Positions 19,418-27,865 of a stretch of DNA of 28,010 bases are shown here, piece by piece. The DNA is from a virus. Each line of letters opens with the position of its first letter. Within the stretch, counting starts at the first letter, position 1. The notes beneath the pieces are model-generated. The model did not search any database and was not told the DNA's origin. It saw only the letters and a program-made list of their open reading frames with translations. The stretch spans positions 1 through 28,010 of the IMG/VR virus record IMGVR_UViG_3300010373_000113. One strand, written 5' to 3'. The position numbers were made by a program, and so were the translations under genes.

Positions 19418-21036
19418 TGTACAGCACTCTCGACCTTCAGAAGCTCGTTCAGATGCTCAATTTTCTGGGCTTCGCTGGCAACATTGCGCCGCCTCATAGC
19501 GTAGTCATCGGTGGCGGCTGGGTCACGCCTGGCGCGAGCGGTACGCTGTTCGCATCGAACGGGCCGACCTTTGATCCGTCTTTTCAGACTCTCGCGGCGC
19601 TGGGCATTCAGGGAGCACTCGGCTACACGCCGGCGCACTCGGGCGCAAACTCGGATATCACATCGCTTCTCGGGCTCTCCACGCCGTTGTCGATCCCACA
19701 AGGGGGTACGGGAGCCAACACGGCGACCGGGGCACTCACGGCGCTCGGCGCGCAGGCTGCGTTAGGCTTTACGCCAGCGCACAGCGGCGCGAATACCGAC
19801 ATCACAAGCCTCGCGAACCCGGCCATTGGATCTGCGACAGCAACGACGCAGCCGCGAGGCACGAACAACACCCAGGTCGCCACCGCAGCTTTCGTTGCCG
19901 CGCATAGTGGTGCGATCAGCATCCTCGACCACGGCGGCAAGGGCGACGGCGTAACGGATAACACGGTAGCATTCAATGCGGCAGTCACTGCGGCGCAGGC
20001 TATTTTCCCTGACAAGGTAGCGATCGTATTTCCGCCTGGGAATTATTACTTCGCATCAGGCATCACCTATACGCACCCGTCCAGTCCCGCTTATGGGGCT
20101 GTCTCGTTTGTAGGTGCTGGCGTCGGGTCGACGCAATTGATCTTCGCTTCTGGCGTCGGAGTCGGGATCGCCATCACGCATCAAACGCTGTTCGATAACA
20201 CTGTCTTTCAGGGGATGACCATCCTCACGAAAGGAGTGGGGGCGGACATTGGCATCAAGCTCATCCTGAATACGGGACTCACGCCGCCGCTCGATAGCGC
20301 CGTGACATTCCGCGATGTGGACATGCGCGGCGCGGATGGCTTCGCGATTTCGCAATTCTGGAACTATTGCGTCTATGTGCTTGGCGTTTCCAACGTCAAT
20401 TTCTATAACTGCAATTTCAGCGGCATCACGAACGCAAACGCAACCGGCGTCTATGTTGTTGAGAACTCTCCGAGCCAGATCCCGGTTGTTTATAACTTCG
20501 TAGGGTGCCAGTTTAACTACATGGGCATCGGCTTCAACTATGGCGCCAATGTTCAGGGCGTTACCTTCACGGCGTGCAACTTCGTCGGCAACAATATCGG
20601 CATCTACATTGCGCCGAGCATCTCCGGAATGGATCAGCTGACCGTGACCGGATGCCAGTTCAACAGCTTCCAGAACAGCATATTTATCAACAGCCCATGC
20701 GGTGCTGTGTCGATCGTCAATAACTACTTCCTTGTTCAGCCGAATGCGAACGGAATTTCGATGAGCAACACGCTGGACTATTCGATCGTCGGGAACGTAT
20801 TTAACCCGACCATTATTCCGATCACGAATTCGAATGACATCGTGATTGGCGCATGGCACGACAACGCAGGGATCATCACTGGCAATTCGTTTCTCTATGC
20901 GACGACAGCTGTCACGCTCGGCGCGAGCAGCCAGTTCGTAAACGTTCAATCGAACGTCTATGCGCACTGCACATCGAACGTTTCCAATTCAGGCACGAAC
21001 AACACGCTCGGCGGCGTCACCGGTGCAACCAACTAG
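19417..21036 (+). CDS. Tailspike with pectate-lyase-like beta-helix
   Basis: A 539-residue protein. Residues ~65-135 hold two fibre repeats (GALGYTPAHSGANSDITSL and AALGFTPAHSGANTDITSL) around IPQGGTGANTATGALTALG, a pattern of tail-fibre shafts. At 168-190, ILDHGGKGDGVTDNTVAFN is the signature of pectate-lyase-type spikes, and the remainder has the short hydrophobic/Asn/Gly turns of a right-handed beta-helix (e.g. VSNVNFYNCNFSGITN, VTGCQFNSFQNSIF). Such spikes bind and often degrade capsule or LPS sugars. Its start shares a base with the terL stop (TGATG). Catalytic residues are not evident from sequence. Confidence 0.87.
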   Translation: MYSTLDLQKLVQMLNFLGFAGNIAPPHSVVIGGGWVTPGASGTLFASNGPTFDPSFQTLAALGIQGALGYTPAHSGANSDITSLLGLSTPLSIPQGGTGANTATGALTALGAQAALGFTPAHSGANTDITSLANPAIGSATATTQPRGTNNTQVATAAFVAAHSGAISILDHGGKGDGVTDNTVAFNAAVTAAQAIFPDKVAIVFPPGNYYFASGITYTHPSSPAYGAVSFVGAGVGSTQLIFASGVGVGIAITHQTLFDNTVFQGMTILTKGVGADIGIKLILNTGLTPPLDSAVTFRDVDMRGADGFAISQFWNYCVYVLGVSNVNFYNCNFSGITNANATGVYVVENSPSQIPVVYNFVGCQFNYMGIGFNYGANVQGVTFTACNFVGNNIGIYIAPSISGMDQLTVTGCQFNSFQNSIFINSPCGAVSIVNNYFLVQPNANGISMSNTLDYSIVGNVFNPTIIPITNSNDIVIGAWHDNAGIITGNSFLYATTAVTLGASSQFVNVQSNVYAHCTSNVSNSGTNNTLGGVTGATN

Positions 21037-21045
21037 GGATCAACA

Positions 21046-22122
21046 ATGAAACGGCTACTCACTGGCGCGCTCGCGCTTCTTCTCTCAGTCGCGGCATCTG
21101 CGACGACGCTTAACCCGATCCAGCTTCTCAACCCGACCGGATCGAGCAGCGGGCAGGCGATTGTTTCTACTGGCGCATCAAGCGCGCCGGCATGGGCGAA
21201 TGTGGCTGCTACAGCGCTCGCGGCTCAGGCGGCTAATACCGTGGTGGCGAACGTCACCGGGTCGGCAGCGAGCCCAACTGCAATCGCGATGCCGCTTTGC
21301 AATGCCTCAACTGCGGCGCTTCAATACACGACGGGCGGGTCAGGCTTTGTATGCAACACGTCGATCAATGCAGCAACACTCGGCGGAACAACATTCGCAG
21401 CACCGGGGCCGATTGGGTCGACCACAGCATCCACCGGCTCATTCACAACGCTCGCGGCGAGCAGCACGGTAAGCGGGACCGGGTTCAGCAACTATCTTGC
21501 CTCGCCGCCTGCGATCGGCAGTACGGCGGCCGGAACTGGGGCGTTCACGACGATCTCAGCGTCATCGACGGTATCCGGTACGGGCTTCTCGACCTATCTC
21601 GCATCGCCGCCGGCTATCGGTGGCACGGCGCCGGCCGCAGGGTCATTTACCACGCTATCCGCCACGAGCACGATAACGCCGTCGCAGACCGCTGGCATCG
21701 TCGGCACCACGACGAACAACAGCGCGAATGCGGGGAGCGTGGGCGAGGTCATATCAAGCTCGGTAGCATCGCCCGGGGTCTCCCTGACAAGTGCCTCCCC
21801 TGCGAACGTCACCAGCATCAGCCTTACTGCCGGCGATTGGGATGTGTGGGGAAATATCTATCCGGTTCCGGCGGGTTCGACTGTGATTGCGCAGGAGCGG
21901 GGCACGATTTCGACCACGACGGGATCTATTGGCACCTATGGCGATGCAGGCTCTTTTCTGCAACAGATAACGTTGACGGCTGGCGCGGCGAACACTATGA
22001 ACGTGGGACCAATCAGATTGAGCTTGGCATCTACCACGACTGTTTATCTTGTCACGCAAGAATCGTTCTCCACTTCAACCTGTACCGCATTCGGACAGAT
22101 TTTCGCGCGTCGGCGCCGCTAA
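21046..22122 (+). CDS. Repetitive fibre-like protein with N-terminal signal peptide
   Basis: A 358-residue protein. Residues 1-19 (MKRLLTGALALLLSVAASA) look like a Sec signal peptide. The middle contains a 34-residue repeat: IGST at 123, IGST at 157 and IGGT at 191, each followed by a GxFTTL/I-ASSTVSGTGFSxYLASPPA segment, typical of fibre shafts. The C-terminal domain (SVGEVISSSVASPGVSLTS, then SISLTAGDWDVWGNIYP) is beta-rich and resembles domains on phage fibres. A signal peptide on a putative virion protein is odd, since virions assemble in the cytoplasm; it may be surface-exposed or a hydrophobic attachment region. The start has a GGGATCAAC region just upstream. Confidence 0.72.
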   Translation: MKRLLTGALALLLSVAASATTLNPIQLLNPTGSSSGQAIVSTGASSAPAWANVAATALAAQAANTVVANVTGSAASPTAIAMPLCNASTAALQYTTGGSGFVCNTSINAATLGGTTFAAPGPIGSTTASTGSFTTLAASSTVSGTGFSNYLASPPAIGSTAAGTGAFTTISASSTVSGTGFSTYLASPPAIGGTAPAAGSFTTLSATSTITPSQTAGIVGTTTNNSANAGSVGEVISSSVASPGVSLTSASPANVTSISLTAGDWDVWGNIYPVPAGSTVIAQERGTISTTTGSIGTYGDAGSFLQQITLTAGAANTMNVGPIRLSLASTTTVYLVTQESFSTSTCTAFGQIFARRRR

Positions 22123-22132
22123 GGAGAGCATC

Positions 22133-23650
22133 ATGCTGAGGGCTGTATCTTCAAATCAGGTTGCTTCATGGAACCCGGCGCAGAATACACATGGGATCTT
22201 GCCGGGCGGTGCGGCTGCTCCGCTTTCGCCCGGTGTAACGGTCGTCGCGGCCAGCATGACCCCGAGTTCGTCAATTACGAGCACCACGCCGACCTTGGGC
22301 ACCATTCTTGACAGCATAAATTTGCCGGGTGGGGTAGTTGGCCCCGATGGCTGGTTCGAGCTATGGATCGATTGGACATGCAACAGCAGCGCGAATGTGA
22401 AATCAGTCGGCGTGTATTGTGACAATAGCGGCGCTAATATTGGCGACTCACAGACCACCACCACATCATCGACTTTTCTGGTTCGCATTGGCAACCGTAA
22501 TAACACCGCGGTTAACATGGCTACCAGTGCGCCACGTCCGGGGCAGTCCGCTACAGGCGTTCTCAACTTTACGAGGGACTTGTCGAAGGAAGGGAGTACC
22601 ATCGCTTTGTGGGCGTCTATCGCCAATGCGGCAGACAATATGCGCATCGAACGATGGATGCTGACTGCACATAACCCGCCGACATACAGCGCCCCCCGCC
22701 TGAAGTATGGAACGCCGATATTTTGGGGCGCCAATTCGCACTTCGATGATACGCAGTCGATCGCCATGCATATTGCTGGCATGAAAACGATGGGCATGAA
22801 GCTCATGCGTATTACTTGGGAAGGGGGTGGTTCACTCGCAACCATCCAGAGTTACGCGCAGGCTTTTCAATCAGATGGAACGGGGTTACAGCTTCTCGTA
22901 TGCCTCGATTTGAGTATTAGCCCTGACGGATCGAGTCTGTATTCCAGCGAAGCTGCTGCTTATAGTGCTGCGCACTCGGCTGCAGTCACCGTCGCGACAG
23001 CGCTCGCTCCTTATGGGGTGACGATGTTCGAATGCGGAAATGAAATGGATACAAAGTTCGGAATCAATACCGGAGACCCACAAGGCGGCTTGCCGACTGA
23101 TTTCGATAACACCAAAGTCTCCATCTTCCGCGGCATCCAGCGCGGGGCAATTGATGGAATTCATTCGGTGAATCCTGCGTTTATCGCATGCTCGAATGCC
23201 TATACGGTTTGCTCGATCGCACTGGCCGACATGATGTGGTACGGCACGAATCCGGACGGTTCAACGGGACATAACCTTGTCCGCTGGGATGTCACAAGCT
23301 GGCACAACTACGAGGATTACGGTCCGCTGATGGGCGTCGAAATGGGTAACACCCGCCCGTGGGTAAATATTTATGCCTATGCCAACCGGCGCTGGGGTGG
23401 CAAGCCGATCATGATCACCGAGTGGAACGGTAAATCATCGGATACCGATGCGCAGCGCGCGGCATGGGCATCGCGCTTCATGTATGAGGCGTACTCCAAC
23501 CGCTACAAATACAACATCGCCGCAGTTCTGGTTTATGAGTTGTATGGCGGCCCATGGAACGTGCTCGATGGAGTCGCAAATACTCCCATTAGCACCTTCG
23601 GAACTACGGTTCAATCCTTCATCACCAGCAACCCCGACACTGGACTCTAA
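22133..23650 (+). CDS. Spike protein with GH-A-like glycoside hydrolase domain
   Basis: A 505-residue protein. The N-terminal ~180 residues are Thr/Ser-rich and beta-like (DGWFELWIDWTCNSSANVKS). From ~190 a TIM-barrel-type enzyme begins: IFWGANSHFDD, GMKLMRITWEGGG, then MFECGNEMD with Asn303-Glu304, and PIMITEWNGKS with Glu430. An N-E pair as acid/base and a second Glu after a strand are the clan GH-A pattern (e.g. GH5, GH39). It may be a depolymerase of host surface polysaccharide, a fold less common than the beta-helix in spikes. The ATG at 22133 has GGAGAG; the frame back to 22049 overlaps the previous gene. Confidence 0.78.
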   Translation: MLRAVSSNQVASWNPAQNTHGILPGGAAAPLSPGVTVVAASMTPSSSITSTTPTLGTILDSINLPGGVVGPDGWFELWIDWTCNSSANVKSVGVYCDNSGANIGDSQTTTTSSTFLVRIGNRNNTAVNMATSAPRPGQSATGVLNFTRDLSKEGSTIALWASIANAADNMRIERWMLTAHNPPTYSAPRLKYGTPIFWGANSHFDDTQSIAMHIAGMKTMGMKLMRITWEGGGSLATIQSYAQAFQSDGTGLQLLVCLDLSISPDGSSLYSSEAAAYSAAHSAAVTVATALAPYGVTMFECGNEMDTKFGINTGDPQGGLPTDFDNTKVSIFRGIQRGAIDGIHSVNPAFIACSNAYTVCSIALADMMWYGTNPDGSTGHNLVRWDVTSWHNYEDYGPLMGVEMGNTRPWVNIYAYANRRWGGKPIMITEWNGKSSDTDAQRAAWASRFMYEAYSNRYKYNIAAVLVYELYGGPWNVLDGVANTPISTFGTTVQSFITSNPDTGL

Positions 23651-23653
23651 GCC

Positions 23654-23953
23654 ATGAATACACAGCCTTTTACGATCGGGCAGACGACGAAGATTTCTGC
23701 GACGAGCACTAGCCAGAACGTTGTGATTGATTCGGCGACCTCATTCCCGAGTCAGGTGGCGCGGGTAGTCGTCACGACCGGCAACGTCTATATCCGGTTC
23801 ACCAACAACGCCACTGATACCGCATCGGCCACGACGGATATGCCGGTTCTTTCTGGCAGCGTGGAGACGTTCTCCAAGGGCGATCTGTGCAACATCGCGA
23901 TCATTGCTGATACCACGGCGACCGTGTGGGTGACGGTCGGGGAAGGCATGTAA
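23654..23953 (+). CDS. Small structural protein of unknown role
   Basis: A 99-residue, beta-rich protein, MNTQPFTIGQTTKISATSTS then VARVVVTTGNVYIRFTNNATDTASAT and LCNIAIIADTTATVWVTVGEGM. The alternating pattern suggests a beta-sandwich similar to small virion decoration or fibre-tip proteins. It is 3 nt downstream of the glycosidase spike, with its stop overlapping the portal start (TAATG). No family name is safe. Confidence 0.6.
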   Translation: MNTQPFTIGQTTKISATSTSQNVVIDSATSFPSQVARVVVTTGNVYIRFTNNATDTASATTDMPVLSGSVETFSKGDLCNIAIIADTTATVWVTVGEGM

Positions 23954-26226
23954 TGACCGAAGCTCGCGCGCAGGGCGACACCGCTCTCCCCACTGATAAC
24001 ACCGTCGTCAGGTGGATCAAGGAGATTGAGCTATACGAGTCGAAAGCTGAGCAATGGGAGACCAAATCGAAGAAGATCCTGCGCCGGTACAAAGACGAAC
24101 GGAACGCGCGCGAGACGAAGGAGAGCCGCTATAACGTGCTCTGGTCGAATATCCAGACGCTGCTCCCGGCGCTCTACTCGAAGAATCCGAAGCCTGACTT
24201 TCAGCGGCGGTTCCTCGATGCTGATCCGGTCGGCCGCGTGACGTGCCAGATATTGGAGCGCGCGACGAGCTTCACGCTCGATAAGGAGGACTTCTTCCTC
24301 ACCGCGCGCCAGTGCGTCACGGATAGGCTTCTGCCGGGCCGCGGCACGGCCTGGATTCGCTATGTCCCGCACTTTGCCGAAGGTGGCCAAGGGATGCTCG
24401 GCAACGAAGGCCCGGAGATCGACGACGACGCCAACGCCAACGAAGCGCCTAATGTCGAGCAGCACGCATCGAGCGGCGAAGTGATCGAGGATGTCGAGTA
24501 CGAAGAGATCGACATCGATTATGTCCACTGGTCGGACTTCGGCCATACGATCGCCCGCACGTGGCAGGAAGTGCGCGCGGTGTGGCGCATCTGCTATCTG
24601 ACGCGTGCCGAGCTCGTGAAGCGTTTCGGCGACGAGAAGGGCAAGAAAGTGCCGCTCGACTACAAGCCCGAGGATCTGAAAGGGCAGGAAGTCACCGAAT
24701 ACCAGCAGAAGGCGCGCATCTATGAGATCTGGGACAAGACGACGAAGAAGGTCTATTGGCTCAGTCGCGGGATGATGTTCGAATGCCTCGACGAGCGCGA
24801 GGACATGCTCGGGCTGGAGGACTTCTTTCCATGCCCGCGCCCGATGTTGCCGAATCACGCTAACGATACGGTTATCCCGGTCCCCGATTATGCGATGTAT
24901 CAGGATCAGGCCAACCAGCTCGACGACCTGACCTCGCGCTGCAAGCTGCTCGCCGATGCGTTGCGCGTGGCCGGCGTCTATGATTCGAGCACGCCGGGCC
25001 TTCAGCAGATCCTTGCCGGCGGCTACGACAACAAGCTCATCCCGGTCGATTCATGGGCCGCATTTGCGGAGAAGGGCGGGCTCAAGGGCGCTGTCGAACT
25101 GCTGCCGATGGACATGATCGCGACGACGCTGCTCTCGATCTACGACACGCGCGAGAAGGTCAAGCAGGATCTCTATGAGATCACCGGCATGGCCGATATC
25201 ATCCGTGGCTCGACCGATCCGGATGAGACGTACGGCGCGCAGAAGATCAAGTCCAATTGGGCCTCGATCCGCCTGGTCGACATGCAGGCAGAGGTTCAGC
25301 GCTTCGCCCGCGATGTCGTCGTTCTCGTGGCCGAAGTGCTCGCCAATCAGTTCGACATCAAGACGCTCGCCGAGATTTCCGGCTATCCGCTGATGACCGC
25401 GCAGGAGAAGCAGATTGCGCAGATGATCCAGCAACTGGGCGGCGAGCTTCCGGACGACATGGAAAAGCCGTTCGGGGAACCGACGTGGGAAGAGGTCGAC
25501 AAGCTCCTGCGCGACTCCAACATGCGGCATTTCCGGCTCGATATCGAGACCGATTCGACGCTCAAGATGGATCAGATGCAGGAGAAGCAGGACCGCACCG
25601 AGTTTCTGACGGCCGTCGGCGGCTTCCTGAAGTCTGCCGAAGGCGCGGACCCGGCCATGATGCCGCTGCTCGGGCAGATGCTCATGTTCGCCGTGCGCGC
25701 ATTCCCGGTCGGAAAGCAACTTGAATCCTGCCTGCAAGAGACGGTCGACGCACTTGAGAAGCGCGCGAAGCAGGCGCAGGACAATCCGCAACCGAATCCG
25801 GAAATGATGAAGCTCCAGACGCAAGTGCAGATCGCGCAGGGCAAGCAGCAGGGCGACATGGCCGCCGAGCAGCAGCGCGGACAGATCGAAATGGCGAAGC
25901 TCGCGCAGGAGCGCCAGAACGATCAGGCAAAGGCTCAGCTCGATGCATGGGTAGCACAGCAGGAGCAGCGCGCGCAGGCCGCCCAAGCGGCGCAGGAACA
26001 GCAGCTAGAGGCGCAGCGCAGCGCAATGGAAGCGCGCAATCAGGTGATGATCGAGCAGATGAAGGCGCACATGGAACAGCAAACGGAAGGGCTGAAACAG
26101 TCCATGGCGGTGCTGATCGCTCAACTGAACAATGCCGCGAAGATTGAAGTTGCGGAGATAGGCGCTCAAACTACGCTCGATGCCGCCGAGATCAGCGCGG
26201 CCAACTCTGCAACCTCGGGGGAATGA
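23953..26226 (+). CDS. Portal protein
   Basis: A 757-residue portal. YEITGMADIIRGSTDPDETYGAQKIKSNWASIRLVDMQAEVQRF is the diagnostic portal segment (ITG..DiiRG...a.eT..AQ.iK). Upstream, YQDQANQLDDLTSRCKLLADALRVAGVYDSS forms the wing region and VWSDFGHTIARTW-like strands the clip (around 195-210). From ~610 the chain becomes a Gln/Ala/Glu-rich coiled-coil tail, as in large P22-type portals with a barrel. It forms the dodecameric DNA gate and docks terminase. Start at the ATG 23953 (TAATG with the previous gene). Confidence 0.92.
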   Translation: MTEARAQGDTALPTDNTVVRWIKEIELYESKAEQWETKSKKILRRYKDERNARETKESRYNVLWSNIQTLLPALYSKNPKPDFQRRFLDADPVGRVTCQILERATSFTLDKEDFFLTARQCVTDRLLPGRGTAWIRYVPHFAEGGQGMLGNEGPEIDDDANANEAPNVEQHASSGEVIEDVEYEEIDIDYVHWSDFGHTIARTWQEVRAVWRICYLTRAELVKRFGDEKGKKVPLDYKPEDLKGQEVTEYQQKARIYEIWDKTTKKVYWLSRGMMFECLDEREDMLGLEDFFPCPRPMLPNHANDTVIPVPDYAMYQDQANQLDDLTSRCKLLADALRVAGVYDSSTPGLQQILAGGYDNKLIPVDSWAAFAEKGGLKGAVELLPMDMIATTLLSIYDTREKVKQDLYEITGMADIIRGSTDPDETYGAQKIKSNWASIRLVDMQAEVQRFARDVVVLVAEVLANQFDIKTLAEISGYPLMTAQEKQIAQMIQQLGGELPDDMEKPFGEPTWEEVDKLLRDSNMRHFRLDIETDSTLKMDQMQEKQDRTEFLTAVGGFLKSAEGADPAMMPLLGQMLMFAVRAFPVGKQLESCLQETVDALEKRAKQAQDNPQPNPEMMKLQTQVQIAQGKQQGDMAAEQQRGQIEMAKLAQERQNDQAKAQLDAWVAQQEQRAQAAQAAQEQQLEAQRSAMEARNQVMIEQMKAHMEQQTEGLKQSMAVLIAQLNNAAKIEVAEIGAQTTLDAAEISAANSATSGE

Positions 26227-26594
26227 TGCCGCTCTATACCTTTGAATGCCGGCAATGCGGGATCACGGAAACCGCATTCCGCAAGATCGCTGACCGCAAT
26301 GAAGCGCCAGAATGCAGGCACGGCGCGGGGGCAATCCGCATGCACCGCATCGTCGAAGCTCCGATGGTCGCACCCGACATCAACGCCTATCAGGCTGTGG
26401 CCGTCGACGTTGCCACTGGCAAGCCGCCGGTCATCAACAGCCGCAGCGCGCACCGCGACTTCCTGAAGCGCAATGGCTATACCGAAGTCGGAAATGAGCA
26501 GATCGGCCGAAAACCGGGAGAAGTCCGCGGCGATTTCAACCTGCGCAAAGAATTGACGCAGGCCACGCGCGAAGTGTTGGGGAAACAGAAATGA
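26223..26594 (+). CDS. FmdB-like zinc-ribbon protein in head operon
   Basis: A 123-residue protein beginning MMPLYTFECRQCGITETAFR, the FmdB/zinc-ribbon opening (MPxYxFxCxxCG) with Cys9 and Cys12. The second pair is C31-R-H33, a CxH in place of the usual CxxC. The rest is helical and basic (SAHRDFLKRNGYTEVGNE, then FNLRKELTQATREVLGKQK). Such proteins are frequent between portal and capsid genes of related phages; a role in head assembly or DNA ends is possible but unknown. The start overlaps the portal stop (ATGATG). Confidence 0.72.
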   Translation: MMPLYTFECRQCGITETAFRKIADRNEAPECRHGAGAIRMHRIVEAPMVAPDINAYQAVAVDVATGKPPVINSRSAHRDFLKRNGYTEVGNEQIGRKPGEVRGDFNLRKELTQATREVLGKQK

Positions 26595-26764
26595 TCGGCG
26601 CCTTCCTTCCGCGCCTCGTCGCGCTCCTGCATCAGACGCAGGCTCAGGCCCAGCAAAAGGCGCTTCAGATGGCGCAAGCCGCCCAGCATCCACCGCAAGG
26701 GGCCGGGTCTCCGCAACCGTCTATGGCGCCTCCTATACCTCCGCAGGGCATGCCTCCGCGCTAA
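26591..26764 (+). CDS. Small Gln/Pro-rich protein (57 aa)
   Basis: MIGAFLPRLVALLHQTQAQA, then QQKALQMAQAAQHPPQGAGS and a Pro-rich tail (PPIPPQGMPPR). The start overlaps the upstream stop (ATGA). The amphipathic N-terminal helix and Gln repeats resemble the portal tail and could mediate assembly contacts, but no function is known. It lies before the second promoter-like element. Confidence 0.55.
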   Translation: MIGAFLPRLVALLHQTQAQAQQKALQMAQAAQHPPQGAGSPQPSMAPPIPPQGMPPR

Positions 26765-26779
26765 TCCGTTGCGGCGCTA

Positions 26780-26809
26780 ATTGGCGCTGCCTAGCATCTA
26801 CCGCATACA
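26780..26809 (+). promoter_or_regulatory. Promoter-like element, copy 2 (ATTGGCGCTGCCTA)
   Basis: Second copy of the 16598 element. TTGGCG (26781-26786) and CATACA (26804-26809) are 17 bp apart, 18 nt before the scaffold ATG. This copy has a slightly better -10. It would give head genes their own transcript. Confidence 0.5.
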
Positions 26810-26827
26810 AATCTGCGGGGATGCAAA

Positions 26828-27847
26828 ATGACGGTCGAAAGCGGTCAGGTGGGCGAAACGGGCGAAATCGAGCAGACAGCGGAACTGTCGCTGCGCGAGG
26901 AACTGGCGAAGAATCTGGCGGACCTGAAGGGCGAGCACGAAGAAGTCATCGAAACGCCGGTCGCCAAGGTCACTGAAACGGCGCCCGCCGAAGGCAAGAC
27001 CGAAACGGGGGTCGAAAAGCCCACCGAGACGGCAGCCGTCGAGCATAAAGCTCAAGCGCCGCGCGCCTGGTCAGCAACCGAGAAAGCGCATTGGGACAAG
27101 ATCCCCGCCGAAGTTCAGGCCATCATCGCGCGCCGTGAGGAAGAAGCCCACCGCGGCATTACCACGCTCGGGCAGGACGCCGCGCTCGGCAAGAAGCTGA
27201 AAGACGTTATCAATCCCTACCTCCCGATGATCCGCGCCGAAGGTGGCACCGAAGAAGGCGCGGTTCGGGATCTACTCCAGACAGCCTACATTCTGCGCAC
27301 CGGCAACCCTCAGCAAAAGGCTGAGGTTATGCAGAACGTCGCAAGACTGTATGGAGTGGATTTATCTGTCGCTGCGCAAGGCGTGCAGCAGGTCAACCCT
27401 GAGCTGCAATCACTCCGCCAGGAGATCGCACACCTCAAAGGTTATCTGGGCAACGCCGAGCAGCAGCAACATCAGCAAGTACAGGGGCAGGCTCAAGCCG
27501 TTATCGATGCCTTCGTTGCAGATCCAAAGAACGAGTTCTACGAACAGGTGAAGCCGCTAATGGCCCATCTCCTGATCGGTGGACAGGCCAAGGATATGCA
27601 AGAGGCGTATGACATGGCGTGTCATGCAAATCCTGATGTTCGTTCCACAATTCTGACCCGCCAAACGGCGGAGGCAGAGGCGAAGCGGGCAGCGGACGCG
27701 AAAGCGAAAGCTGATGCAAAGCGTAGGGCGGGAGGATCGGTTAGCGGATCACCGGCGGGCACTGTCTCGACGACGACCACCGCGAACCAGAACCTCTCCC
27801 TGCGCGATGAACTGCGGCAAGCAATGCGAGCCGCGACAACCTCGTAA
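26828..27847 (+). CDS. Scaffold-like protein upstream of capsid
   Basis: A 339-residue, very charged, mostly helical protein. The N-terminal third is acidic and low-complexity (GKTETGVEKPTETAAVEHKA), the middle has conserved-looking helices (PRAWSATEKAHWDKIPAEVQAIIARREEEAHRG), and a long Gln/Ala coiled region leads to a basic C-terminus (AEAKRAADAKAKADAKRRAGG). A basic C-terminus and position directly before the major capsid gene are typical of scaffolding proteins. A near-duplicate motif opens and closes it (LSLREEL at ~21, LSLRDEL near the end). GGGG precedes the ATG at 26828. Confidence 0.75.
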   Translation: MTVESGQVGETGEIEQTAELSLREELAKNLADLKGEHEEVIETPVAKVTETAPAEGKTETGVEKPTETAAVEHKAQAPRAWSATEKAHWDKIPAEVQAIIARREEEAHRGITTLGQDAALGKKLKDVINPYLPMIRAEGGTEEGAVRDLLQTAYILRTGNPQQKAEVMQNVARLYGVDLSVAAQGVQQVNPELQSLRQEIAHLKGYLGNAEQQQHQQVQGQAQAVIDAFVADPKNEFYEQVKPLMAHLLIGGQAKDMQEAYDMACHANPDVRSTILTRQTAEAEAKRAADAKAKADAKRRAGGSVSGSPAGTVSTTTTANQNLSLRDELRQAMRAATTS

Positions 27848-27865
27848 ACCTCTGGGAGCACCATC

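Noticed and set aside
20056-20967. 303-aa antisense frame
   Set aside because: Shadow of the tailspike gene; no ribosome site and charged, non-family-like sequence.
24031-25986. Long minus-strand frames (275 and 311 aa)
   Set aside because: They mirror the portal gene in a GC-rich region and consist of Leu/Arg-rich shadow sequence.
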